Shown here: positions 8,334 to 17,016 of the stretch, one piece after another
Numbering within the stretch: position 1 is the first letter of the stretch
Layout: the number at the start of each line of letters is the position of its first letter
Assembly: GCA_000720845.1 (NCBI GenBank)
Contig: JODU01000002.1
Location: forward strand, 62,001 to 126,000
Origin: Kitasatospora aureofaciens
GTDB taxonomy: Bacteria > Actinomycetota > Actinomycetes > Streptomycetales > Streptomycetaceae
Length of the DNA: 64,000 nucleotides
Direction: 5' to 3'
The notes under the pieces: generated by a model
What the model was told of the DNA's origin: nothing
Database searches by the model: none
What the model saw: the letters and a program-made list of their open reading frames with translations, nothing else
Program-made: the position numbers and the translations under genes

Positions 8334-8412
8334 GACGGAACTGACCCCTTGGTGCTAGGCGACGGGTGGTCAGTGCGGGCCCGCGGGCCCGGTGGGGTCG
8401 TAGGAGTGGTGG

Positions 8413-8901
8413 TCAGTGCCCGAGGTGGCGCAGGCAGTCCTCGAACGTGGCGTGCGTCGAGTCCGCCGGCCCGGAGTGCCGGTTGTACCAGGCGGTGTCG
8501 ATACGGGTCTCCTGCTGCTGGTGGCCTGCCCGGCAGCGCAGCCAGATCTCACCGCGGGTGGAGAGGATGAGCCAGTCCCGGTACGCGCCGCACTCGATGC
8601 AGGCGGCCAGCTCACCGTCGAGGACCAGAGGCTGCTTCCACGGCATCATCTTGCCTTCGACCTGGTCGTGACTCGGTACCCGCAGTTCCGGCGGGAGGAA
8701 GTCGTCCACGACGGCAGCCGGTTCGACGGACTGTGGCTCAGGCGCCGGCACGCCGAAGCCGGGCGGGACCTGGCCCTGCAGCTGTGCATGCAGTTCGGCG
8801 AACTGTCGCTGAGCTTCGCTCGGCTCCTTGGCCCTGCGGCGTATCCGGTGAAACACCCTGGCGTCCTCCTCTACCTCGGCACCTCGTCCTGCGCGTTTCA
8901 T
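8413..8901 (-). CDS. hypothetical protein with CxxC pair (162 aa)
   Basis: ATG start at 8901. The N-terminal half is basic and helical. The C-terminal half has cysteines in ACIECGAYRDW, LRCRAGH and EDCLRHLGH, spaced like a small zinc-binding domain (C..C ... C..GH). I do not recognise the family. It is 79 nt upstream of the lipoprotein gene and 186 nt downstream of the relaxase, on the same strand, so is likely element cargo of the mobilisation region. Confidence 0.5.
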   Translation of the reverse strand: MKRAGRGAEVEEDARVFHRIRRRAKEPSEAQRQFAELHAQLQGQVPPGFGVPAPEPQSVEPAAVVDDFLPPELRVPSHDQVEGKMMPWKQPLVLDGELAACIECGAYRDWLILSTRGEIWLRCRAGHQQQETRIDTAWYNRHSGPADSTHATFEDCLRHLGH

Positions 8902-9087
8902 GATCGTGCCTCACGCCCCCCGTGGTTTCAATTCACAAACTCCACAGCCCCCTCCGACCAGGTCAGTAGGGGCACTCGACCTCTCGGCTGCCCGAATGAC
9001 GCGTGGGCCACGATGCGTGCTTCGGTCGCCGTGGCGGCATCATCACGGCGGCGATGCGGTGAGACTGCGTGCCAGCATCCGGTGGGC

Positions 9088-10830
9088 TCACCGCGCCTGA
9101 CGCGATGTCTCCTCTCCGCTGCGCCGCCTGCCGGGCGCGGAGGGTCTGGCGGCCATCCCGCGCGTCACGGACCGGTTCCCTGCGGTGCTGGTCTCGGGAA
9201 GCTGGGAGGCATCGGCGGGCAGATCGGCTGTCCGTCGCATCCGCCACACGAGCACGTCGCTGACGGAGTCCGCGGTGCCCAGTTCGCGCCGAGCGGCAAC
9301 GTCGGACAGGAGAGCGGCCGGGTCGTGGCCGGCGGCTTCGGCTTCCGCAATGGTTGCAGCCAGGGCGTACCAGCCGGGTTCGGCAAGGATCTGCTCGGCC
9401 AGCTCCGGCAGCGCCTCGCGCAGTAGCACGGTCTGACGCTGGAGCATCGGTCGGCTCAGACGCCGACCACGCTGGTAGAGCACACCGAGCGGCTGGGCAG
9501 AGGCGGCCCGGTAGGCGGCGCGGAGGTGCTCGGCTGCTCGGGCGGCGGCTTCTGCCTGCTGGGCGTGGCCCTTCCTGGCGTGCCAGTGCGCGGTGGCGGT
9601 GATCAGGAAGAACAGCATGTCGATCGCCATTGCCGTGGTGGCTCCGTCCTCACCCCGGCCAAGGGCCGGACCGCCCTGGTCGAGGTCGCGGGCGGCCTGT
9701 CGCAGGGCGTGATCGTGCCCGCGTACGGCGCGGACGTGAGAGCGCGAGGCCCGTTCGAAAGCCGATGCAGCGTCGCGCAGTTCGCGGCGTGTGTGGGCGG
9801 CGGACGTCTTCGCGAGGGCGTCCAGGACCTCGCCGACCGCGGCGATGTGGGCGGCGGCGATCCCGTCCTCGCCGTGGTCGACGACGAGCACGGCCTGCCA
9901 CACGGCCGATGCCGTTCCGCGGCGTGCGGAGGCCGGACTGCCCGGCCCTGTACGAATTGCTTCCTCTCGCCGGGCCGCAGGGACATCCTGCGCATCACCG
10001 GACCACCGCTCGCGGATGCGAGGCAAGGACAGGTCGGGAGCCAGGCGTGCGCCGGGGTAGAACACCGGCTCGCCGTCCTTGTTCAGGTCGTCGGGCAGGG
10101 CGACCTTGTATCCGAGCAGGTCACCGGAGGGAGCGGCGCGCTTGCGGATCAGGAGGCCGGCGGCGGCGAGCCGGTCGAAGAACTCCTCGTCGCTCCGCGC
10201 TCCGCTCACCGCGCGTCGTACGGTTTCGCGCAGTTCCTCGCGGGCGGTGCGCTCGCGGCCCTGCCGCTTCGCCTTGTGGCGTTCGGCGCTGGTGGGCCGC
10301 TTCGCTGCGGTGCCGTCTCCCTTGTTGAGGCGCCGCAGGCCCAGTTCCGCTTCGAGCGCCCGGGCCTGGGCCTGCACACGGTTGGCGTCGTTGTCGAGGT
10401 CGGGTTTGTATCCGTCTTCGCGGACCAGAGTGGCGACGATGTGGATGTGGTCGTCGGCGTGACGCACGGCAGCCCACCGGCAGCCCGCTCCTTCCTCGGG
10501 GTTGTCGATCCCTGCCGCGGCGACCATCCGGCGGGCCACGTCGCCCCATTCTGCGTCCGAGAGGATCCGGTCCTCGCTGCCGTTGCGCACGGACAGATGC
10601 CACACGTGCTTCTTCGGGCGCTGGGAGGGGTCGATGTTCTCGACGGGCTGGTCCAGGAGCTGCTGGAGCTGCTTGAGGGTCGCGGTGGTGTCGCGGCCGG
10701 GGTCGGGGGCGTTGTGGTCCCAGGAGGCGACGAGGTGGGGGTCGGTGTGCTCCTCGAACTTGCCTGGTCCGTAGAGGTAGTAGAGGAGGCCGATGGTGCG
10801 CTGTCCGCGCTTCTGGATCCTGGGGATCAT
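9088..10830 (-). CDS. MobA-type relaxase (580 aa)
   Basis: Relaxases nick the plasmid or element at oriT, become covalently attached to the 5' end and pilot the strand during conjugation. ATG at 10830 overlaps the MobC stop. The N-terminal 200 residues form the relaxase domain. Motif I (LLYYLYGPGKFEEHTDPH) offers candidate catalytic tyrosines at about 17-20, and motif III is HADDHIHIV, with metal-binding histidines 124, 128 and 130. The C-terminal ~350 residues are helical and alanine/arginine-rich with no recognisable helicase or primase motif. Together with the upstream MobC-like gene it forms the mobilisation module. No coupling protein or T4SS gene is in view. Confidence 0.85.
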   Translation of the reverse strand: MIPRIQKRGQRTIGLLYYLYGPGKFEEHTDPHLVASWDHNAPDPGRDTTATLKQLQQLLDQPVENIDPSQRPKKHVWHLSVRNGSEDRILSDAEWGDVARRMVAAAGIDNPEEGAGCRWAAVRHADDHIHIVATLVREDGYKPDLDNDANRVQAQARALEAELGLRRLNKGDGTAAKRPTSAERHKAKRQGRERTAREELRETVRRAVSGARSDEEFFDRLAAAGLLIRKRAAPSGDLLGYKVALPDDLNKDGEPVFYPGARLAPDLSLPRIRERWSGDAQDVPAARREEAIRTGPGSPASARRGTASAVWQAVLVVDHGEDGIAAAHIAAVGEVLDALAKTSAAHTRRELRDAASAFERASRSHVRAVRGHDHALRQAARDLDQGGPALGRGEDGATTAMAIDMLFFLITATAHWHARKGHAQQAEAAARAAEHLRAAYRAASAQPLGVLYQRGRRLSRPMLQRQTVLLREALPELAEQILAEPGWYALAATIAEAEAAGHDPAALLSDVAARRELGTADSVSDVLVWRMRRTADLPADASQLPETSTAGNRSVTRGMAARPSAPGRRRSGEETSRQAR

Positions 10831-11456
10831 GGAGCTGATGAGTCCTGGTCCTGGTGGAGGAGCTGGTCGGTGGCGTGCTGGACACGCTGGATCGCGCGGT
10901 CGGTGGCCGCGATGACCACGTCGAGTTCGCCCGGGTGTGCTCCGGCGTTGACTGCTCGGGCGATCTGGTTCAAGTTGTTGCCGATGTAGCCGAGGTGGCG
11001 GCGGGCGGCGAAGAATTCGGCGATTACCTCACGCTCGTCCGCGACGGCACTTGCGGTCCGTTCAAGGTCACGGGCGGCAGAGAGAGCAGCACGCGCAAGG
11101 AATCCGGCGAGGGTGAGGCCGGCAGCCTTCGCGCCGGCGGTCACAAGGATGAGTTCGTCATCACTGAAGCGGGTGTTGCGGACATGCGGACGCTGGCGAC
11201 GCTGGTACTTGCGCCGGCGCGTACGCGGCTGCTCTCGTATGTCCTGTGCCCCTCCTGGCTGCGATCCGCCCCCGGTCGCAGCCTCCTCGTCTGGCGTCCC
11301 CCGGCGCCGGACGAGCCCCGTCCCCCGAGGGGCGGGGGAACCCTTGGATACTCCGCTCAAGGCGGAGTATCCAAGGGGATAACTTGCTCGCCCCGAGACC
11401 GAGTTGGAGCCGGGATCAGGTTCCGGGGTGGTGCCGTTCTTGGGTGCGTTCGTCAT
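10827..11456 (-). CDS. MobC-like mobilisation (relaxosome) protein (209 aa)
   Basis: ATG at 11456 overlaps the stop of the upstream small gene and its own stop overlaps the relaxase start, so the three are translationally coupled. Residues 1-85 are disordered and include the hairpin-encoding stretch YPLGYSALSGVSKG. The folded C-terminal part (NTRFSDDELILVTAGAKAAG then an alanine helix and LGYIGNNLNQIARAVN) matches the MobC/ribbon-helix-helix accessory family that binds oriT and helps the relaxase. The NLNQIAR helix is the hallmark. The N-terminal part appears to be coding sequence that also carries a structured DNA site. Confidence 0.8.
   Translation of the reverse strand: MTNAPKNGTTPEPDPGSNSVSGRASYPLGYSALSGVSKGSPAPRGTGLVRRRGTPDEEAATGGGSQPGGAQDIREQPRTRRRKYQRRQRPHVRNTRFSDDELILVTAGAKAAGLTLAGFLARAALSAARDLERTASAVADEREVIAEFFAARRHLGYIGNNLNQIARAVNAGAHPGELDVVIAATDRAIQRVQHATDQLLHQDQDSSAP
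11321..11377. other. candidate origin of transfer: two adjacent hairpins
   Basis: Inside the 5' part of mobC are two consecutive inverted repeats. TCCCCCG (11321-11327)/CGGGGGA (11333-11339) has a 5-nt loop. A perfect 16-bp stem, CCCTTGGATACTCCGC (11341-11356) with GCGGAGTATCCAAGGG (11362-11377), has the 5-nt loop TCAAG. Perfect symmetry over 37 bp inside a coding frame is far beyond chance. The position just upstream of the relaxase gene is usual for oriT. The nick site is not identified. Confidence 0.5.
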
Positions 11457-11689
11457 CGGGATTCGGGCCTCGTAGAGCGGGTGCGTTGCTGGATGGTGGC
11501 GGCCAGCGCGAGGACATCGGCTGGGCTGGCAAGGACGCGGACCGGTTTGTTGGGACGGTTTTGGACGAGCCACTGCCCGGTCGGCGTGAGGACGACGGCG
11601 TGGGGGAGTTGCCGGCGGACGAGGACCTCCGCCCAGGCATCGGCCTCGGCAGTGGTGGGCCCGGAAAAGCGAGGGGGACGAGGAATCAT
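11453..11689 (-). CDS. small protein preceding MobC (78 aa)
   Basis: ATG at 11689 with a strong AGGAGGT site 5-6 nt upstream; its TGA overlaps the MobC ATG. The product is a compact alpha/beta protein with the segments AEVLVRRQLPHAVVLTPTG, WLVQNRPNKPVRVLASPAD and a final helix. I do not recognise a family, but the ribosome binding site and coupling to mobC make a mobilisation-related role or element regulator plausible. Confidence 0.65.
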   Translation of the reverse strand: MIPRPPRFSGPTTAEADAWAEVLVRRQLPHAVVLTPTGQWLVQNRPNKPVRVLASPADVLALAATIQQRTRSTRPESR

Positions 11690-11773
11690 GGCGTACCTCC
11701 TAAGAGGGGCGGTGGCCCGGCTTCAGCCGGGCCACCTTTACGGATACGGTCCTTGAGCTGGGGCTTTGCCGGT

Positions 11774-11965
11774 TCAACCGCACTCGGGGCAGCGCCCGAC
11801 GTGACTGTTGAGCGCGCGGGCCATCCGCTGTTTCGCCGAGGCAGCCTGCTTCGCACTGGACTTCGCCGCCGGCCTGCCCGCATGCCGCTCGGAGTGAGCG
11901 AGCATGAATCCGATCTCTCGCTCGTACTCCGCACGGACCGTCTTGAACTGGTGGCAGGTCTTCAT
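11774..11965 (-). CDS. small hypothetical protein with C-terminal CPEC (63 aa)
   Basis: ATG at 11965 overlaps the stop of the DUF2637 gene (ATGA). The product is a lysine/arginine/alanine-rich helix with four cysteine or histidine candidates and ends HVGRCPECG, a half zinc ribbon. The family is not recognised. Overlap with the upstream gene and 84-nt spacing to the next gene indicate it is in the same transcript. Confidence 0.55.
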   Translation of the reverse strand: MKTCHQFKTVRAEYEREIGFMLAHSERHAGRPAAKSSAKQAASAKQRMARALNSHVGRCPECG

Positions 11966-13647
11966 CGGGCGGTGCTCCTCGTCGTCGTGATGTCCTCGTT
12001 CCGCAGCTCCTGGAGGACCAGGCCGAGTCGGTCGTTACCGACTCCCGTCAGACCCTGGCGGCGGATGATTTCGCGCAGCTGCACTCGGGTGATCGCTCCG
12101 TTGCCGTCCCGTTCGAGCAGGGCGGGAACATGGGGGCGCACCTCACGGACAAGCTGGCGCTCGGATTCACCCAGCTCGCGTGCCTGGCGCTCCGTCTGCG
12201 GAGAGCGGGACCGGGCACGCTTGTCCTTGTTCTTCGTCCGGGACGTCCTGGTCGGCTTCCGGCGAAGCGGGACCTTGTGACCTCGGTCCTGGGTGGTCTC
12301 GGTCCCGGACGGTGGGGCGGTCGGTCCTCGGTCCTGGGTGGTCTCGGTCCCGGACGGTGGGGCGGTCGGTCCTCGGTCCTGGGTGGTCTCGGTCCCGGAC
12401 GGTGGGGCGGTCGGTCCCCGGTCCTGGGTGGTCTCGGTCCCCGACTTTGCGATGCCCGGTCCCCGGTGAGAATCCGCGTCCTGAGCTGCTACTTCTCGCG
12501 TGTTGCGGTCGGTCCTCACGGCCGCCGCGTTCCGCGCTGCGGATTCCGGACCGGCGAGTTCGGTCCCCGGGACCGCACCGTCTTCACAGGGCTTGCTCCC
12601 CGCGGCCGTTCCCGTTGCGTCGCCTTTGGTCCCCGCCCCGGCCTCGGCTTCCCGGTCCGCCTCCTCGGGAACCGGTCCCCGAGAAGTCCTCGATCCTCGG
12701 TCCCGGACCGGCTCGTCGGAACCGTCAGGACCGGGCACGGGGACTGGCACATTCGATGTCGGTTGTGCGGGGACCGTGGCCGCCGATGCGCTGCTGTGCG
12801 CCGGGGACCAGGGAGAGGGGAGCGGGACCGTGGCGAGCGCGAGTGCGTGTCGCCGGGCGGCGAGTTGGTCGAGCAGCTGCGCCCGCTGGAGGGGGTCGGT
12901 GCCGACCGAGGCCCTGCCGACCACCTTTGACAGGCGTCGCGTCAGCCGCCGGCCGCGACGGTTCCGCTGCTGCTCGGGTGTGCGCTCGGCGAGGCGGGCG
13001 GCGAGGGTGACCGCACGGGCGGTGGCCCGGTCCCGGGTGATCTGTGCGGCGTCGCGGTCCCGCGCGGCAATGCCCAGGCGGGACAGCAGCCGCTCGCGTG
13101 CCTCCCGGCCCAGGACGGCGATCAGTCCGTGCGAGGCTGCACCCGGGGTGCGCAGGCGCAGTTCGATGCCCATGGCCAGGTGCCACAGCATCGCCGCCAT
13201 GACCGGTCCGACGAAGGCGCGGACCGTGCCGCCGATGGGGCCGCTCTCTGCGTAGGCGGGGATCACCTGCACTGTGGTGATCACCCAGACCAGCGTGCCC
13301 GGCAGGCCGGGAGCGCCCTGGACGGCGAGGTTCTGCCGTGCCATCAGCGCGGTGGCGAACAGGGCGAGTTCGGCGGCGGCGAACATGCCGGCGCGCTCGG
13401 CGGTGCCGGCCATGTCCAGGTAGTCGGCGGCGAAGCGCCAGCTGGTGTCGGCGCTGTAGGCGGTGCAGCCCAGGGCGGCGACGGCGGCGACCTTGACCGC
13501 TGGGCCGCCGAGACGTTTCTGCGAGCGGGTTCCCCGGCGCCGGATGGCCCAGGCGGTCAGCACGAGGGCGAGGGCGGCTGGCACGACGGCGGCGAGGAGG
13601 AGAGGGAGGTCCGAAGGAGCACCGAAGGCGAGGACAGGGTGGGTCAT
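11962..13647 (-). CDS. DUF2637 membrane protein, SpdB-like (561 aa)
   Basis: ATG at 13647 overlaps the WhiB stop (ATGA). Residues 1-200 contain four to five hydrophobic helices and the DUF2637 pattern: WRFAADYLDMAGTAERAGMF then AELALFATALMARQNL, VWVITTVQVIPAYAESGP and GPVMAAMLWHLAMGIELRLR. This family resembles Spd (spread) proteins of Streptomyces plasmids. A charged helical region follows (200-290). Then comes a long disordered region with a 15-residue repeat (SGTETTQDRGPTAPP, three copies plus a variant), and a small C-terminal helical domain (ALLERDGNGAITRVQLREII) that looks like a winged helix. It probably acts at the membrane during intramycelial spread of the element (inference). Confidence 0.75.
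   Translation of the reverse strand: MTHPVLAFGAPSDLPLLLAAVVPAALALVLTAWAIRRRGTRSQKRLGGPAVKVAAVAALGCTAYSADTSWRFAADYLDMAGTAERAGMFAAAELALFATALMARQNLAVQGAPGLPGTLVWVITTVQVIPAYAESGPIGGTVRAFVGPVMAAMLWHLAMGIELRLRTPGAASHGLIAVLGREARERLLSRLGIAARDRDAAQITRDRATARAVTLAARLAERTPEQQRNRRGRRLTRRLSKVVGRASVGTDPLQRAQLLDQLAARRHALALATVPLPSPWSPAHSSASAATVPAQPTSNVPVPVPGPDGSDEPVRDRGSRTSRGPVPEEADREAEAGAGTKGDATGTAAGSKPCEDGAVPGTELAGPESAARNAAAVRTDRNTREVAAQDADSHRGPGIAKSGTETTQDRGPTAPPSGTETTQDRGPTAPPSGTETTQDRGPTAPPSGTETTQDRGHKVPLRRKPTRTSRTKNKDKRARSRSPQTERQARELGESERQLVREVRPHVPALLERDGNGAITRVQLREIIRRQGLTGVGNDRLGLVLQELRNEDITTTRSTAR
12287..12445 (-). repeat. 45-bp tandem repeat inside the DUF2637 gene
   Basis: Three full copies (12287-12331, 12332-12376, 12377-12421) and a partial fourth (12422-12445) of a 45-bp unit are almost identical at the nucleotide level. 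They encode 15-residue repeats beginning SGTETTQDRG. The period is a multiple of three, so copy-number change keeps the frame. Near-identity indicates recent expansion. Confidence 0.9.
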
Positions 13648-14285
13648 GCTGCCTTTCCGAGAGGGGCGTGCGCCGGGGTCGACGCTGCCGGGCGGCCTGT
13701 CGGCTGCTGCGTGCCGGGAGTTGCGGGCGCGGGGGTGCCCTTGGGCTTGGAGGTCTTCTTCCGCTTCTTCTTGGAGCGGGGCACGCCGTAGGTGCGGTCG
13801 CGGTCGAAGACCTTGTTGGCTGCTTGCCGGAGCAGGTCGCGGGCGTGCTTGTGGCTGATCTGCAGGGCGGCGGCGAGCCGGTCGGGCTGCCAGCCCCGGA
13901 CGTAGGCGTGGTCGATGGCCACCTGGCGCTCGGCTTCCGTCAGGTGCACGTCGCGTCCATGGAAGAAGGCGGTCACACGCCGGTAGTCCATGCGGCGGTG
14001 CAGGTTGTCGTGCAGCGGGCGTCGCTCGGCTTCGGTGAGCCCGCCCCAGACGCCCTCTTTGAGGACGTTCTCCAGGGCGAAGTCCAGGCACGCGCGGCGG
14101 ACGGGGCACCAGCCGCACAGCTCCTTCGCCTCCGCGATCTCCTCGTGATCCCGGGGGCCGGGGAAGAACACGGCGTCGGCGTCCTCGACGTCCATGCCGT
14201 GGCACGCTCCGCGGACGTGCCAGCTGGTGTCTGCGATGCCGCGCAGGCCGGTGGCCGGCGCGTCGTGGGTGGTGATGTGGCGCAA
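13644..14285 (-). CDS. WhiB-family regulator with extra HTH and basic tail (213 aa)
   Basis: WhiB proteins bind a [4Fe-4S] cluster and act with sigma factors. The four cysteines lie in RGACHGMD (first), then ELCGWCPVRRACLDFALEN (three), followed by GVWGGLTEAER, the family's G[I/V]WGG turn. The TTG at 14285 is the only start that keeps the domain intact and has GGAGA 7 nt upstream. After the WhiB domain is a sigma-region-4-like HTH (WQPDRLAAALQISHKHARDLL) and a strongly basic tail (RSKKKRKKTSKPKG). At 213 residues it is about twice a typical WhiB. It is translationally coupled to the DUF2637 gene and probably regulates the element's transfer genes. Confidence 0.85.
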   Translation of the reverse strand: MRHITTHDAPATGLRGIADTSWHVRGACHGMDVEDADAVFFPGPRDHEEIAEAKELCGWCPVRRACLDFALENVLKEGVWGGLTEAERRPLHDNLHRRMDYRRVTAFFHGRDVHLTEAERQVAIDHAYVRGWQPDRLAAALQISHKHARDLLRQAANKVFDRDRTYGVPRSKKKRKKTSKPKGTPAPATPGTQQPTGRPAASTPAHAPLGKAA

Positions 14286-14449
14286 GGCGAGTCTCCGATG
14301 TGCTGCCGCACCGGCTTGCTGGCTAGGGCGGTGCTCGGCGGGTGCGGCGTCGGGTGCCGGCTGCGGCGCGTGGGCGTGCGCCGCAGCCGGTGCGGGACGG
14401 TGATCTTGGGGCGGTGCAGCGGACGGGATGCACGCGCCGGAGTCGCCGG

Positions 14450-15166
14450 TCAGGCCAGGGCGGGATGCTGGGCCTGCTCGGTGTGCTGGGCCTGCTGGGC
14501 GGCGGCGAGGTCGTAGCGGCCGGGGTGCGGGGTGGCGCGCGGCGTGATGGCGCGCACTCCGTCGTTGGGGCCGATCCGGCGGCGTCGGCATGGCTCGCCG
14601 ACCGGGGCCAGGCACCACTCGCATCGCACGCTCAGGGCGTCGGGCAGTCCTTGCGCGACGGCGGCTTCGCGTGCTGCCCGGGCGGGCCGGAATGGTGCGA
14701 GGGCGGCTCGGGCGGTGGGCGGTATGCAGGAGCCGATCTGGTCCAGCCGAGCCTGCAGCCTCGGGTTGATCCCCTCCTGGCTGCTGGTGATGGCCCGGGC
14801 CTGTGCGGGCTGCGCCATGCCGGTGGCGACGGCGTGGCGGGTGCCGACCAGCTCGGCGGTCCAGGCGGCCTGGTCGTCCGGGTCCGCCGACGGTGTGGGG
14901 TCGCAGTGGAGAGCCAGCCGGTTGCGCCGGTAGCTCTCCCAGGGGCGGACCACATCGGCGGGTTGGATCTGGTACGGCGAGGCGCGGTAGTGCTGGCGGG
15001 CAGCGACGCGGGCGTCCCAACCGTGCGGGGTGGCCATCGGCACGTCACCGAGCAGCTCGTGCCACTGGGCGAGCTGGTCGCGGGCCTCGCCCTCGTCGGT
15101 GCGGATGCTGCGGGGGTCGAGCCTGCCGATGTAGGCCAGCAGGGCGGCGATTTCGCGGCGTTCCAC
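14450..15166 (-). CDS. element protein with C-terminal zinc-finger-like motif (238 aa)
   Basis: GTG at 15166 with CGGAGGG 7-9 nt upstream, 2 nt after the stop of the HTH gene. The N-terminal ~170 residues are helical (for example EIAALLAYIGRLDPRSI and DQLAQWHELLGDVPMAT). Near the C-terminus the cysteine pattern VRCEWCLAPVGEPCRRRR followed by PHPGRYD resembles small zinc fingers of actinobacterial plasmid and phage proteins. Function is unknown; possibly DNA binding. It lies 164 nt upstream of the WhiB gene; I see no gene in that gap. Confidence 0.6.
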   Translation of the reverse strand: MERREIAALLAYIGRLDPRSIRTDEGEARDQLAQWHELLGDVPMATPHGWDARVAARQHYRASPYQIQPADVVRPWESYRRNRLALHCDPTPSADPDDQAAWTAELVGTRHAVATGMAQPAQARAITSSQEGINPRLQARLDQIGSCIPPTARAALAPFRPARAAREAAVAQGLPDALSVRCEWCLAPVGEPCRRRRIGPNDGVRAITPRATPHPGRYDLAAAQQAQHTEQAQHPALA

Positions 15167-15168
15167 GG

Positions 15169-16068
15169 TCAGCCCTCCGTTCCGGTCGGCTCGTCCAGGG
15201 CGGCGAGAAGGGCGGCGGTGTGCTTCTCGGCCCGCGTCATGCCACCGAGCGCGGCGGTGTTCTGGCCGGGCACGGCGTAGAGGTTCGGGCGGTTGGGGGC
15301 GTGTTCCCGGGTGATCCAGGCTCGCCAGTCGGCTGCCCAGGCTTCCGCCGGCCTCGGGGCGTGGGCCGCCCGGTGGGCACGCCACTTCGCGTCGGCGGCC
15401 TGCAAGCCATGCTCGCCGAGGCGGTCGAGGTGTCCCTGCTGGCGGGCCCAGGTGTGGGTGGCGGAGTCGACCTGCCACTCGGCAGCCGAGGTGACCGCAG
15501 CACCACCACTACTGCTGTACCTCCGGTTCAAATCAGGTTCACTACGGTTCTGTGTGCCGGTAGCCGGTACATCGCTGTGCCGGTGGCCGGTACGCCGCTG
15601 TGCCGGTTTCCGCCTGGACCTGCCGGTTTCCGGTACTGCCGGTTTCCGGACCCTCGCGGGGGATTCCGGCACCTCACGCGGGCGGATCCCGTACCGCCGC
15701 AGCGCCGACAGCCGGAGCTTCGCAGGACCGTCGGCCTCATCCGACACCGCCGTGTCACCCGCCTCCTCCCGCTGCTCTCGCAGCGCCTGTGCAACCGCTT
15801 CGGCAGCGAGCGGCAAGCGGTAGACCGTGCTGCGCTGCGGGCCCACCAGGTCATCGAGCTGTTCCAGCTCGCCGGCTAGGAGCAGGCGCTCCAGCGCATC
15901 GCGCACCGTGGAGACCGAAGCGCGCGTGCGCCTGGCCAGGCTGGATAGCGACGCCCAGGATATGCACTGATCGTCGGCCACCCGGTCGGCGATCGACAGC
16001 AGGACCAGACGCGTGGCCCCTCGGCTGGAACTGTGCTCCCACACCCACTCGCGAGCTTCGCTGCTCAT
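15169..16068 (-). CDS. helix-turn-helix protein, possible replication/transfer regulator (299 aa)
   Basis: ATG at 16068 was chosen because the conserved HTH region begins MSSEAREWVWEHSSSRGATR immediately after it. Residues 14-85 form a winged-helix domain (RLVLLSIADRVADDQ, ASLSSLARRTRASVSTVRDA, LERLLLAGEL) like the helix-turn-helix domain found at the start of actinobacterial Rep-like and regulator proteins. The rest is Arg/Pro-rich with a helical C-terminal domain (WAADWRAWITREHAPN). It is the first gene of the minus-strand mobilisation run. Whether it starts replication or regulates transcription cannot be decided here. Confidence 0.6.
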   Translation of the reverse strand: MSSEAREWVWEHSSSRGATRLVLLSIADRVADDQCISWASLSSLARRTRASVSTVRDALERLLLAGELEQLDDLVGPQRSTVYRLPLAAEAVAQALREQREEAGDTAVSDEADGPAKLRLSALRRYGIRPREVPESPARVRKPAVPETGRSRRKPAQRRTGHRHSDVPATGTQNRSEPDLNRRYSSSGGAAVTSAAEWQVDSATHTWARQQGHLDRLGEHGLQAADAKWRAHRAAHAPRPAEAWAADWRAWITREHAPNRPNLYAVPGQNTAALGGMTRAEKHTAALLAALDEPTGTEG

Positions 16069-17016
16069 CGACCACCCCTGAGCAGCGGGCCGAAGCGGCG
16101 CACAATGCCTGTGGAGGTGGGGCCCTGTTGGCACTTGAGAGAGCGGGGGGAGTGGAGGGCAGCTGCGCAGGCCGCAGCGTTAGACCTTTTGCGCAGGGCA
16201 GAGCGCATGCAAGAATCCCTTTCGGAGTTGCCACGCTGAAGCGCCCCGTGCAAGGGATCAGCGTGGTGATGGAGGCAATGTCCGCCCTTGCCGGGGCGGG
16301 TTGTGCCGTCGAGGCGTTCGGCGTCTGGGAGTTACAGCTCCCGGACGCCGACGCTGTGTTCGGGAGCCTACAAGGCCCCTGCTGCGGGCATGCTGCCCCT
16401 CCTCATGCTTGACGGGCCGGACTGGGCTGTCCGGCCGACAACGAACATACGCACGGCTCCGCACCAAGATCCAGACTTGGTTCACAAACCCTGTAGAAGT
16501 CGTGTTATCGAGTGTGGATCGAGGCTGGCAAGCGCACGCGGTACTCGGAAGCCGGGACAGAGGCGGCGCTTCTGCCTGCCGAAATCCGTGCTTCCCTGCC
16601 TGATCGGTTGGGGCGGTGCCTGCGGCGGGCTGGCGCTCTCGCGGCAGGAGCGTTGAAATTTGCTCGGGTGAGATGGTGGACTCTGTTTTTGCCGCCTAAC
16701 GCTGGCAGGGCATCACGGTCTCCATCCTGTGGCGACGCTTGCCTTGCCGCCGCGACGGAGTATGTTCCCGCGCCCTCCGGGAGTCCACAGGGGTTCTCAG
16801 TGCCTCGCGTCCATGTGCCGCTCGCATTGGGCGCGGATGAAGCGCAAGGAACGCGCGCATATCTTCCCGAGCCTGCGCTAGTGGCAGTAGCGCGTCCTCA
16901 CCTATAAGCAACAACTGAGCCCACAAGCCAGTGATCGAGCGAGAGGCGCCAACCGCTCCCTTCAGTTCTGAAGTGACGAGATCCTTTCTCTACCAGGACT
17001 GACTCGTGGAGGAGTC
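16069..17016. other. about 950 bp without a convincing gene
   Basis: The stretch between the HTH gene and the small secreted-peptide gene has lower GC than its surroundings and no frame with convincing codon bias. It contains a stem-loop (GGCCGGAC at 16415-16422 with GTCCGGCC at 16429-16436). A 44-codon frame (16105-16239, plus) includes a rare TTA codon and is not supported. As the divergent control region of the mobilisation operon it could hold promoters or an origin, but no iterons were seen. Confidence 0.4.

Noticed and set aside
16105..16239. 44-codon plus-strand frame divergent from the HTH gene
   Set aside because: Contains a TTA codon and mixed third positions; no ribosome site with good spacing.
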